DNA of 64,000 bases, from assembly GCF_023159225.1 (NCBI RefSeq), contig NC_063167.1, positions 18,727,360-18,791,359 on the forward strand, given 5' to 3'. Shown here piece by piece: positions 54,245 through 64,000 of the stretch (positions within the stretch are counted from its first letter, which is position 1; every line of letters starts with the position of its first letter). Under the pieces are notes generated by a model that was given only the letters and a program-made list of their open reading frames with translations, did not search any database and was not told where the DNA came from. This stretch comes from Perognathus longimembris pacificus (Eukaryota > Chordata > Mammalia > Rodentia > Heteromyidae). The translations under genes were made by a program, and so were the position numbers.

Positions 54245-54438
54245 AATCTTCCAATTTAACCCATGTGTGCCTTTGTTACCAGCAGTCTAGGGTCTGGTCT
54301 TGTTCTCTCATCTGGAGTCAAAATCAAAGAACTGAGCCAAGAGACATTTACAAAGCAGCAAACTTTATGTAAAAGCAAAAGTACACTGTCAAGAGAGACA
54401 GTGGGCCAGAAGTAAGAACTCAAGAGCCCTGTGGCTTT
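54245..54438. repeat. Possible older LTR sequence interrupted by copy 3
   Basis: ACAAAGCAGCAAACTTTATG, TAAAAGCAAAAGTACACTG reads, as complement, like the poly(A)-signal and R region of an older rodent LTR. The distal portion may continue after 54984. Ends were not found; this is tentative. Confidence 0.3.
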
Positions 54439-54444
54439 GACTAG
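54439..54444. repeat. Target-site duplication of the LTR at 54445
   Basis: GACTAG, repeated exactly at 54979-54984. Confidence 0.85.
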
Positions 54445-54978
54445 TGCCGGGCTAAGCTCTACACCTCCTTCCTTGTAGAGATCCTGGGCCTATCTGCCCC
54501 TCCATGTGGTCCCCTATCACTGTCAATGCATATCCTCTGGCCAGTAGGAATTACTGCGGAGGCGAGGTCCACGTGCAGCCTCGGTCAGCCTGTGGTTGTG
54601 AGAATGCCCTCCCCCCTCCCTATACTTGCCAAGGAAGACAGGGGCGCGTAGGCTCTTGGAGAAGTTTCAAAGAACCTTCTGTTTATTCAAGGGAGGGGCT
54701 AACAGACTTATAGCAGTAGTGACAAGCGAAGGGGAGGGACTGACTAGGTGCTAACGATAGGCTAATGAGTATGTCCATCACGGTGATGTCATGGAACTTC
54801 CCTCAGAGGCCCAGCCTCTTGGCTCGGCCTCTTGGCTCGGCCTGGCGCCATCACGACACACGTGCTCGCCGCCGAGAGGCAGGGCTGGTTTGGCATCTCT
54901 TCCGGTAGAACCCGGAAGAAGGTGGGACGGGCTAGCAGCCAGCCGTCCCAGGTCTTAAAGGCATAGCCATCCCCTACA
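54445..54978 (-). mobile_element. Solo LTR (ERVK-like), copy 3, minus strand
   Basis: The 534-bp element reads on the minus strand from TGTAGGGGATGGC to AGCCCGGCA, sharing the terminal pattern of copies 1 and 2. On that strand a TATAA box (plus 54708-54713 region) precedes AATAAA (plus 54682-54687). U3 is CpG-rich for this window and holds CTTCCGG...CCGGAAG opposed ETS-type sites (about 54899-54918), CACGTG-like (54858-54865) and TGATGTCA (54785-54792) words, plus a 14-bp tandem CCTCTTGGCTCGGC. The exact 6-bp TSD supports a class II ERV. Confidence 0.86.
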
Positions 54979-54984
54979 GACTAG

Positions 54985-55400
54985 ATCCTTTTATATCCTC
55001 TAAGTAGGATTTTGAGGACATTTCCTATTGGGAGTGATTAAGCTAATTAGGGTCTGACTGACAGGCCTGAGCTATATAATTCAAGCCATACCATTCATGT
55101 GCTAAAGGCTCGTTCATGGGTTTTTAATCAAATGCATGAGATACAAGTAATATTCATGAGATGTTAAATAGGAAAAATACTAAAAAGGGCCTTAGAGGTC
55201 ACAATTGGACAATACTACACATGCTTTGGGGACTAGCTAGAACCAATCATCTCTCCTTACCCTTTTGCAGGTTACAGACAACCACAAGGTAAGGTGATAA
55301 CCACAAAAGGGGAGAGTTTGGGGGCATTCTGAGGATGACTCACTTTACACCTCTCTTGTGTGCCCCACCTCTCTGCCAACTTCTGTCCTAATTTCCTGCC
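54985..55400. other. AT-rich flank of the third LTR
   Basis: AT-rich unique or old-repeat sequence. It may be the remainder of the older LTR-like sequence at 54245-54438, but no end was found. Confidence 0.3.
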
Positions 55401-57170
55401 TCATCTGAAGAGCATTGGTCATGCAAAGTCAATCCTTTTGCCTGCTAGCATCCATCTCCCTTCTTTTGACTTTTCCTGTAGAGATCTGTAGGTTTCCTTC
55501 CCACCTTCCTGCCTCCTCTGCAGAGGTACTTGGCCAGGGTTTAGCACACACCCAGCTGTGTACTAAGCATGTGACTCTGACCCAGGCAGCCAGTAGGAAC
55601 TTCCATTCTTCAGTATTGAGTGAGAAGCCCAGAGATGAGCCCATGGCCTGGGCTGTTCGCAGAGTGAGCTGCCAGCTGGTTCTGGTGGAAGTGGAAGAGG
55701 CTGTTGCTTTACTTCAAAGCTGCTGAACTGCTGGGGCTGAGTATGAGTTTCTGGCAGGCCCTTATGAACAAACTGAGGTGAAGAGGGTTCTTGAACTGTG
55801 TGTTCTGTGACCAGAACAGTGTGGTATACCACACTAGGCCACCACAGGTGGGAAAGGGAGGTGCTTCCTCTGTGCTCTCCCTGAGGCCAGTCGACAGCCA
55901 CACCCCATCATGAAGTGACAGAAGCTGACCGGCATCACTGAGCAGGAAACATACTCCTTCTGCTGCCAGGGCTGCTTGAGGTGTGCGGTGAGGCTGGGGC
56001 TATTTGGGGAGCCAGATGCCTGCATGGGTGGAGCCGCCTCTATCTCTGCACAGATCAGCATCCCAGCAGCTGCAGTCAGCCATTCCTTTGCTGACTCCTC
56101 CTTCCTGCCGGCCTTCCTTTTCCTCCCCTCTGTAGATCATCTGTTTATGCCTCTTAAGGGCAGATCCTGAGATGAGCACCAGACCACAGGACAATGAGAA
56201 CACACCCCAACCCTGTGTGGAAGCTGCTTTCAGAAGAGAAGTGCACTAGTGTAATTGAGCTTTCAGTCCAGGTTGGGGAGAGTGGGGGAAGGGGTGGGGG
56301 GAACAGGACATAGACATTAATCAGTGAATCACAGAGAAGATCCTCTTACTTGTGCAGCAAGGAACCATGTGATACCAAGACAAAGAGGCTTAGGGAGACC
56401 AGGAGAGCCCCCACCCCACCCGACCCCAAGGTCTAGACTGGTTGAGCTGGAACTCAAAGGGAAGACATTTGCATTTGGGCAGTACAAAGGCCCTGTGGAT
56501 GGATATCTGGGTGCACCCATGAAGAACTCTTAATACCAGTGTGGCTGGAAGGCGGGGTAGGGAGAGGGCAAGTGGGAACCTGTGAAAGGAGGCTGGAAGT
56601 AGAAGAGAAGGCCAGATTGTGGGACTACAAAGGGTACATTGTCCCAGAAATAGCAGAATTCAACTCAAATGTCTGAAGTACAGTCCAAAAGCCAGAGAAT
56701 AGATTTGTTAGGACAAGCATTAAGTTCCTTGAGAGCATGGTGATGTGAACTGTGATGGAAGAAAAGAGTAGGGCCAGTAAAGCCTGAAAGAAAGTGACAG
56801 TCATGGCTTGGAGGGTCAGAGCTGACACCAGAGGGACAGGAATATTCAATGGTTCCATCTGTGTGACTCATTTGACTCACACTTATGGAGCATATGGAGT
56901 ACCTACAGTGGATGCCCCCTCCAGTCCAGAGAGTAGAGCCAGCTGAGCCCCTATAGGCTGATCAGGCTTAACAAGAGAGTGGGTAGAAAGATCCAATGCC
57001 TCTAGAGGTCTGGGCTTCCATACAACTTTCTCCACATTCATTTGGCCAAAATAAGACCCAAGGCCAGCCCAGACTCAAGGAATGGGACGGATTCAACTTT
57101 AGCTTTAGTTAAAGCTTTTCCTTAAGCTAAAGATATTGGGAAGGGCATAGATGCAGGGAGAGACTGGGGC
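55401..57170. other. Unique stretch, nothing coding recognised
   Basis: Several short open frames on both strands without recognisable motifs. No clear repeat family. Confidence 0.3.
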
Positions 57171-57174
57171 TCTC

Positions 57175-57290
57175 TACCACAACGTAGTTACTACAGCATC
57201 ACACTGAGGTTCACAGAGGTTAGAGGTTTGTTCAAAGTCACACAGCCATTAACAGGCAGTGTAAGGTTTGAACCCAGGTCTATGCCTTCC
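57175..57290 (-). repeat. MIR remnant
   Basis: ACTGAGGTTCACAGAGGTTAG, TTCAAAGTCACACAGCC, GTAAGGTTTGAACCCAGGTC is a well-preserved minus-strand MIR. Confidence 0.75.
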
Positions 57291-58270
57291 TCGTGACACT
57301 AGTACATTTTTAAAAGCTATGAGCAAACCAGGGCCCTGGGCCTCAAGCATGGACAATGTCTGCGATGCACTGAGCCTTCAGCTCCTTACAAGAGATGTAG
57401 CAAAGAATAAGAACAGAGTCTCTGTCCTCATGCAAAACCACGTGGTTGCTATGCAGGGTAGACATTTTCCTAGTGAGCTCCAGGCCCAGCTCTCTTCCCA
57501 AAGAGAGATTCATTCATTCATTCTTCCATTCATTAGAAAGCATGACCTTGGAAAGAGCCCTCTGGGCCTGCCCTGCCCTAGTAATCTGTCATTAAGACTG
57601 GGCTTAGACATTCTCACCTCCTTGAAGCCCACCTTGATCCTCAGTGATGGTTGCCTTTTTGTTGTGCTTCAGAATGCCAGTGGAGGTCATTTTCTGGGTG
57701 TCCCCCACTCATGACCATGCCCAGGGTTCCATGGAGGAGCCAGATGCTCCTGGCAGACAGAGTCGGTTTTTGTCTTCATCTCTGTCAGGAAGATTTGAAT
57801 GCCTCCCCTGCCTTGGCCAGGGTGGAGCTCACAGCAGGAGCCCTTACAGATGCTGCTGGAGTGGAAGAAGGAAAGTCGGGGGGAGCCCCGGTAGGTGGCT
57901 TGCTTCAGAGGCACCATGTAAAACCCCAGGTGGAGAAGAAAATTGGCAATTAGCAGGTTGTGGGAATTGAGGACATCAGAAAGGATTCAGCATTAGAAAC
58001 GGTGCCATGTGACCACGGGCACATGTGCTGTCAGGAAATGGCAGCTCTGTACCCTGAGTGTTTCCAAAAGCTTCCTGCTTCCTGGTATTAAGCCTTTCCC
58101 CATGGTCACATCAGTCTGCCTCTTCTAGGTAAGCACCCTGTGTTTGTTTCTGCCATCCAGGGGACCACAGGCCCACCTGCTCCAAGAATCTCTGAGACTC
58201 AGCTTCTTCCAATAATCTTCTTCCTTGGCCATAGGGTCTCTCGCATCTACCCTCATTAAAAGGGATTGAG
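57291..58270. other. Unique stretch, nothing coding recognised
   Basis: A frame at 57268-57714 starts inside the MIR and shows no family resemblance, so a gene is unlikely. Confidence 0.35.
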
Positions 58271-58274
58271 CCCA

Positions 58275-58478
58275 GGCAAGGTGTCAAGCTTGGTAGGTAA
58301 GTGTTCTGCCTCTTGGGCCATAGCCCCTGCTCTTTTGGTTGTATTTGTTATTGCTGCTGTTGTTGATTTTGGAATGATGTCTCACTAACATTGCTGGGCG
58401 AGGATTGAACTTGCCATCCTCTGCCTCTGCTTCTAGAAGAGCTGAAATTCCAGCTCTGCATCACCACTTGCCTAGCCC
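58275..58478 (-). repeat. Degraded B4-like (ID plus B1) SINE
   Basis: GGTAGGTAAGTGTTCTGCC, TTGGGCCATAGCCCCTG, a GTT-rich linker, TTGCTGGGCGAGGATTGAAC, ATCACCACTTGCCTAGCCC gives the minus-strand order seen also at 13836-14042. Confidence 0.5.
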
Positions 58479-59154
58479 TAGTGGATTCTTTACAGTTTTC
58501 TTTCCACCTTTATGATGAACTCTCCTGTAGAGTAAACCATGTCAAGTTAAGCTCTTCCTGTTTAACTTACTGTGAGGTCTCCTCCTGGGACGCAGACAGA
58601 TGCGGCATCGCCTTTCCAGAGCTCAGTGAGTAGTGTCTTCATGGGCTTACAGGCCCATGAGCATCAAGCTGCCAATATCTACAGCCTTGGCTTGAGCTAG
58701 GCACCCTCCGTATTCTGTTGCAGGGTAGCCAGTGAGTTGGAACTTGAATATTTTTTTCTAGAGGAAAAAACTATTGAACCACATAGACTTGAAGGATAGC
58801 AGCTTTGGGAGCAATTTGACTTACGTGGCCTAAGGCTATCTGGGAAGGAACAAGCAAGCACATTAATTCCTATGCTCAGAGGTTCAAAGCTCTTAAGACA
58901 ATCAGAAAGGTCCAGATCACTCTGATGGAAGCCCATGGGTAATAAAGACAAAAGTCTGCAGAGATGAGACCCCACTGGGAGGACAAAGGAAGAGCACAGG
59001 CTTAAGTATTGGAGGAAAAGTCAATATGAAAACAACAACAACAAGTAGGGAATGTCTGTCCTGTTTAAGGAGCTTTGCTTCCTGATCATTTCTGTTCATG
59101 AACTCATTGGCCTAGAATCAGTCTCCATAGTCGGATGGGACCATGGTCCCCTTT
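58479..59154. other. Unique stretch ending in a MIR trace
   Basis: The final bases (GGTCCCCTTTAACAGATGAG across the L1 junction) resemble the minus-strand MIR core, so the L1 at 59171 probably landed in a MIR. Nothing coding recognised. Confidence 0.4.
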
Positions 59155-59170
59155 AACAGATGAGAAAACG
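59155..59170. repeat. Target-site duplication of the L1 at 59171
   Basis: AACAGATGAGAAAACG, exact copy at 61101-61116 (16 bp). Confidence 0.94.
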
Positions 59171-60584
59171 TAATGTAATCAAAATGGCAATATTGCCAAA
59201 GGCTATCTACAAATTCAATGCAATACCCATTAATATCCCAACACCATTCTTTAATGAAATAGAGGAAGCAATCCAGAAATTCATATGGAACAATAAAAGA
59301 CCTAGAATAGCAAAAACACTCCTAAGCAGAAAGAACAGTGCTGGAGGAATTACAATACCCAACTTCAAGCTGTATTATAAAGCTATAGTAATAAAAACAG
59401 CTTGGTATTGGCACCGGAACAGGCCTGAAGACCAATGGAACAGAATTGAAGACCCAGAATTAAACCCACAGAACTATGCCTACTTAATCTTTGATAAAGG
59501 AGCTAAAACAATAGTATGGAAGAAAGATAGCCTCTTTAACAAGTGGTGCTGGCAAAACTGGCTCAACACATGCAACAAACTAAAACTAGATCCTTATATA
59601 TCACCCTGCACCAAAATCAATTCCAAATGGATTAAAGATCTTGAAATCAAAACAGGCACCCTGAAGACACTAAAGGAAGGAGTAGGAGAAACACTTGGGC
59701 TCCTTGGCACAGGACAGAACTTCCTTAACAAAGACCCTGAAAGGCTACAAATCAAAGAAAGGTTGGACAAATGGGACTGCATCAAACTGCAGAGCTTCTG
59801 CACGGCAAAGGACATAGCTCTCAAGATAAACAGAAAGCCCACAGACTGGGAGAAGATCTTTACTGGACATTCAACAGACAAAGGCCTCATCTCTAAAATA
59901 TATGCAGAACTAAAAAAATTACCTTCTTCCAAAACAAAACTGCAAAGAACCAATAGCCCCCTCATCAAGTGGGCTAAAGACTTACAAAGAAACTTCTCTG
60001 ATGAGGAAATGAGAATGGCCAATAGACATATGAAAAAATGCTCTACATCACTGGCCATAAAGGAAATGCAAATCAAAACAACATTGAGATTCCATCTCAC
60101 CCCAGCAAGAATGTCATATATCAAGAAAACTAATAATAACAATTGTTGGAGGGGATGTGGCCAAAAGGGAACCCTACTTCATTGTTGGTGGGAATGTAAA
60201 CTGGTTCAGCCACTCTGGCAAGCAGTATGGAGATTCCTCAGAAGGCTCAATATAGAACTCCCCTATGACCCAGCAGCCCCACTGTTGGGTATCTATCCAA
60301 AAGCCCACAAACAAAATCACAGTAATGCCACCAGCACAACAATGTTCATCGCTGCACAATTTGTCATAGCGAGAAGCTGGAACCAACCCAGATGCCCCTC
60401 CATAGATGAATGGATCAGGAAAATGTGGTACATTTACACAATGGAATTTTATGCCTCTATCAGAAAGAATGACATTGTTCCATTTGTAAGGAAATGGAAG
60501 GACTTGGAAAAAGTTATACTAAGTGAAGTGAGCCAGACCCAAAGAAACATGGACTCTATGGCCTCCCTTATTGGGAATAATTAG
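59160..60584 (+). pseudogene. LINE-1 ORF2 C-terminal fragment, open 474 codons
   Basis: ORF2 encodes the L1 endonuclease-reverse transcriptase; only the part after the catalytic RT core is left, so it cannot mobilise itself. The ATG used (59160) and the next few codons lie in the duplicated host target sequence. L1-derived residues begin about Asn5-Val6-Ile7. The frame stays open to the normal ORF2 stop. The C-terminal cysteine motif C329-X3-C333-X7-H341-X4-C346 is intact. Compared with the copy at 20052 it has seven rather than eight A at 59912-59918 and Val in place of Ala near the C-terminus. No promoter for this fragment is apparent. Confidence 0.93.
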
Positions 60585-61100
60585 TACAGGTTTAGGCAAG
60601 CCATAGCAGAGCATCACAAGGCCCAATAGCTATACCCTTAGAAACACATAAGATGATGCTAATTGAAATGAACTCCATGTTATGGAAACAAGTGATATAT
60701 CACAGTTGTAACCACTTTCAACGTCCTATGTGTATGTGTAGTTTCTATTATAGATAATGTTTGGTATCACCTTCCTATGTTTGTACCTACACTATCTCTG
60801 TAATCTTATCTGAGTATATTGGAAACCGTGTTTACTGGTATTGGAAGTAGGAAATTCAAAGGGAATACCAAATTCGAGAGACACAGGGTAAAAAAAGAGA
60901 AATAACTACAAAAGCAATACTTGCAAAACTGTTTGGTGTAAGTGAACTGAACACCAGGGGGGAGGAGGGAAAGGGGGGAGGGAGGGGGGCATGAGGGACA
61001 AGGCAACAAACAGTACAAGAAATGTATCCAATGCCCAACGTATGATACTGTAACCTCTCTGTACGTCAGTTTGATAATAAAAATTTGAGAAAAAAAAAAA
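59171..61100 (+). mobile_element. 5'-truncated LINE-1, plus strand, 1.93 kb
   Basis: Bounded by an exact 16-bp TSD. It contains the ORF2 C-terminal fragment, then a 3' UTR with a G-rich tract at 60957-60990 (potential G-quadruplex, a common L1 3' UTR feature), AATAAAA at about 61075 and an A-run tail. It lies opposite in orientation to the 19538 copy and is about 250 bases longer at the 5' end. Confidence 0.95.
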
Positions 61101-61116
61101 AACAGATGAGAAAACG
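61101..61116. repeat. Target-site duplication, right copy
   Basis: Exact copy of 59155-59170. Confidence 0.94.
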
Positions 61117-61334
61117 GGGACTTGTGGTAAGAGGAAAAGGCTCACATGGAACCATACACGGAGTCACCAACAGATCAAAGGCAAGAAGTAAGCTGTCTTG
61201 GCCCTTCATATCTATTTCTAACCCAGTCAGGAGTTTACTGACAAACACTTTGTGGGCATGAAAATCACAATTGCTAACATTCTAATTAATAACAATGGTA
61301 ACTGAAGACACAGGAATAGCTGCTGCTACTGTGC

Positions 61335-61490
61335 AGCCAACGCGGATGCTTTAAATCTTCACAGCCACAGCAGTAGGTACTATACTTGTCTTTATTTTTA
61401 GATGAAGGTGTCAAGGCTTGGAGAAGTGACATCTTTTGCCCCCGGTCACATAGTTTATAGACAATGAAACTGAGCTTTGAACTCAGGAAG
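61335..61490 (-). repeat. MIR remnant
   Basis: CTTTATTTTTAGATGAAGGTG, CAAGGCTTGGAGAAGTGAC, CCGGTCACATAGTTTATAG, CTTTGAACTCAGG give a nearly full-length minus-strand MIR. Confidence 0.65.
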
Positions 61491-61546
61491 CTTGGCAATG
61501 CCCACCTAAAGCATTCAGTCTTCTAGGCACACTTCTTAGAAGACTT

Positions 61547-61589
<43 letters not shown>
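61547..61589 (+). repeat. (CA)n microsatellite
   Basis: CA dinucleotides with one AA interruption. Confidence 0.95.
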
Positions 61590-62595
61590 AATGGCCATGA
61601 CACAGGTGGCAACACCCTTGAGATGAATGGCACCACATCTAAGATGACAAGCCTATTCTCTGTAACAGATCAACCAACAAATACCAGCTCCTGGTCCTCT
61701 GGTAAGGAAAGTGAGTTTGTAGATGGCCTCCTGCTTTGAGATAGAACATTTTGCTACATTGAGAATCTTCCTCTATCTGGAGAGTCAAGATCAAAGATCT
61801 CTCCCTCTTGGGTTCCAGAGCAGTCAGTCCCCAGCATCTGTCCCAAGAAAACGTTATATCCTATGTATCAGCCCAGTGGTTTGTACCTGCTCAATTCCAG
61901 GCTGACTCCAGACTGGCACCCCTCCATAGCATCATTCCTGACATACCTCTCAATGTCTGTCAGAAGTTGAGATGCAGATATGCAAAGGAGAAGGGTAAAC
62001 CGGGACACATTTCCTCCATCTAAAAAGATGGGCTCTGAGGGCAGAGCCCATTGATAGGTGATAAGCCACGGGGCTGAAATGGCCAATAGGCTTCCTCAGA
62101 CGTGACAGCCTCTGTGCTTCACAGGAGACATGAAGCAAGGAGGAAAGAGAGGCAAACCTCTCCTCCCTGGAGTAGAGATGCTGGTCAGAGATGCAAAGGC
62201 ATTCCCAGGCTGAGCAATTGTACTGGTCTCACCTCCTCTTCTCACCTGCTTTAAGGAGCTCTCCATGAGCTCCCAAGAATATCTCCATCCTGTGGTTTCC
62301 AAAGCATGTCCTCTCATATTTATATTTTTCCCTCTTTTCTACAACTTTAAATGTCAAGTGTCTCTTCTAGAAGCACTGAACTGAGATGAAGAAGATTAGG
62401 TGATATTTTTAGCCTGTTCAAAGATCTCCTGGAGTGAATGGGAGTAAACAGATCCCCTCAGAGCATACTGGCTCCTCTCCCTTCACTCTCCCCGCCCCTC
62501 CTACTCCTCCTTAACTCTGCAAACATTGGCCTGGCAGCTCTCCACACCCAGAAGGGGAGTCCGCCCATCCACTGGGGCCAGCTCAGCAGAAATCA
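61590..62595. other. Unique stretch, nothing coding recognised
   Basis: Ordinary unique DNA with short open frames only. Confidence 0.3.
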
Positions 62596-62598
62596 GTT

Positions 62599-62619
62599 CC
62601 CCCCCCCCCCCCCGCCCCC
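62599..62619 (+). repeat. Poly(C) run
   Basis: C15 at 62599-62613 followed by GCCCCC. The length is likely polymorphic and prone to sequencing error. Confidence 0.95.
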
Positions 62620-62849
62620 GTAGTCTGAATATAAGGCAAGGTACCAATGAGAGGATCCATTTTCCTGGGAAATGAAAGGGAAGAGTCTGGCGAGAAGAAT
62701 GTGGAGGCCTCTCTTCCTTTGGAATGGGTCCAGCAGCAGGTCGTCTGTGGCACCACCTTGGAAGTCACCCATGTCGCCCACAGGCCTCTGGGCAGCATGG
62801 GAAGACTCTGGGTTGGAAAGAGGCCACAGCAGGATGTTAAAACTGGCTG

Positions 62850-63015
62850 ACAGAAGCTCGATAGAGGCTTATTAACTTTTAATGTGTACAGCTAAGGCTG
62901 CTTAAATATTTAGAGGTACAATTCATCACTTGAAAGGTCAGTTAGGGCTGCAGAGAGACGTCTGTCAGTCTTCTGATCATCCTAATTTGGACTCGAACCT
63001 TTCAGAAGCCTGGGG
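62850..63015. promoter_or_regulatory. AT-rich island, candidate conserved non-coding element
   Basis: GGCTTATTAACTTTTAATGTG, GCTTAAATATTTAGAGG, CAATTCATCACTTGAAAGG and CATCCTAATTTGGACTCG are unique AT-rich words with TAAT/ATTA cores and a retained CpG. Function is inferred from composition only. Confidence 0.3.
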
Positions 63016-63070
63016 GCCACATACTTGTCTATAACACCATTTCTACCTCCAAATACCTGAGGGGTTATCC

Positions 63071-63077
<7 letters not shown>

Positions 63078-63123
<46 letters not shown>
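63078..63123 (+). repeat. (CA)n microsatellite
   Basis: About 23 uninterrupted CA units. Confidence 0.96.
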
Positions 63124-63125
<2 letters not shown>

Positions 63126-63246
63126 GGAAAAGCAAGGATTATCACACTGGATCAAAAGTTTTTATAGACTCAACTCTGTGCTGTCTATAAGAAAACTATT
63201 TACTTTATATATGAAAGGTACACATTCATTTAAAGAAAAGAATAGG

Positions 63247-63412
63247 GCTGGACACCACTGAGCACCACAGTTCAAAGACAGCCCAAGCAGGAAAGTCTGT
63301 GAGACTCTTATCACCAATAAACTACTCAAAAAAGCCAGAGGTGCTATCCTTGAGCACAGAGAGTCTCAGGGACAGAGCCCAGGCCCTGAGTTCAAGCCCC
63401 AGGACTGGATAA
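63247..63412 (+). repeat. Composite 7SL plus Geo-like SINE, internally deleted
   Basis: Parts of the head (AGTTCAAAGACAGCCCAAGC), linker (GAGACTCTTATCACCAATAA) and right monomer (CTATCCTTGAGCACAGAG, CCCTGAGTTCAAGCCCCAGG) are in order but segments are missing. It ends in an A/G run. Confidence 0.65.
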
Positions 63413-64000
63413 AAAGGGGGGGGATATATACCATGCAAACATTAAGCATAAAAAGCTTCAGGCCAAGGATGTTAAAAAAAAAAAGATCAAGAACATTTTA
63501 TGAAAAAAGGGATCAATTCAGCTACAATGCATTTCTAACTGGGTGTACAAATCAGATCACCAAAGGACAGTCTGTAAAAACCCATGAAGCAAGAACTAAG
63601 AACATGAAAAGGTGAGGCAAGTCTGTGATTAAGTAAATAAGTCTATAGATGTGAGCAAAACAAGCTTGAGCTAATTGATATTTATACAACAGGTGGTCCA
63701 TCTGCAAAGGGATACAGATTCTTTGCAAACACACATGAAATATTCACTAAGACAGACCATGTGTTGAACCATCAAATAAGTATCAAAACACTACTTAAAG
63801 GGTTCATATCCTACAGAGCATGGGCCTTACAAATGGCACAACTGAACAAATCAGTCACAAACAGGTAACTGTTGTGTTCATTACTTTTTCATCACTAGGA
63901 CCAAAGGCCTGACATTTTGCTCCTGGTTTCAGAGCATTCCTCCCATGATCACGTGTCCCCCATCTGCTTCCCCCACCCCCCAAGTGTTTGGGAAGATCAG
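63413..64000. other. Unique stretch at window end
   Basis: A-rich unique sequence followed by ordinary DNA. No gene, RNA or repeat recognised; it runs off the window. Confidence 0.35.

Noticed and set aside
15555..63123. Repeats with regular spacing as a CRISPR array
   Set aside because: The repeats are mammalian microsatellites, minisatellites and dispersed SINEs; none shows the identical-repeat, unique-spacer pattern.

Overview
The window is rodent nuclear DNA, and I recognise no functional host protein-coding gene, tRNA gene, rRNA gene or CRISPR array in it. The rodent call rests on its short interspersed repeats: tRNA-Ala/ID-type SINEs, 7SL/B1-type SINEs and a young 5'-truncated LINE-1 family. 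Six copies of a dimeric SINE have an ID-like left monomer, a distinct right monomer and an A-tail. That layout agrees with my recollection of the IDL-Geo SINE reported only from Geomyoidea (kangaroo rats, pocket mice, pocket gophers). A geomyoid rodent is therefore my best guess, made without any database search.

Layout. 1-9 kb: degraded SINEs, MIR remnants, GGAA and GGGA microsatellites, and a perfect 19-bp inverted repeat between two opposed MIR fragments. 9-19 kb: a composite SINE, a TG-rich tract, AT-rich islands that may be conserved non-coding elements, and otherwise unique sequence. 19.5-21.2 kb: a 5'-truncated L1 on the minus strand with a 19-bp target-site duplication (TSD). 24-25.7 kb: a decayed C2H2 zinc-finger pseudogene beside a 16-bp-period minisatellite. 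28-30 kb: an old L1 3' end and a very short young L1 insertion. 36-49 kb: a cluster of six SINE insertions, five with clear TSDs, a SINE broken by an L1 tail, and a solo LTR. 51.4-55 kb: a nested repeat zone in which TA repeats, old L1 pieces, a composite SINE and two further solo LTRs lie inside one another. 59.2-61.1 kb: a second young L1 with an open 474-codon ORF2 C-terminal fragment.

The strongest observations concern mobile-element structure. Three solo LTRs of one apparent class (TGT.GGGG start, CCCG.CA end) carry exact 5-, 6- and 6-bp TSDs. Two nearly identical L1 copies differ by one base in an A-run that breaks the reading frame of one. One right-hand SINE module is joined to two unrelated left-hand heads. 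All calls were made by eye; coordinates of old repeats are approximate, whereas TSD-bounded elements are given to the base.
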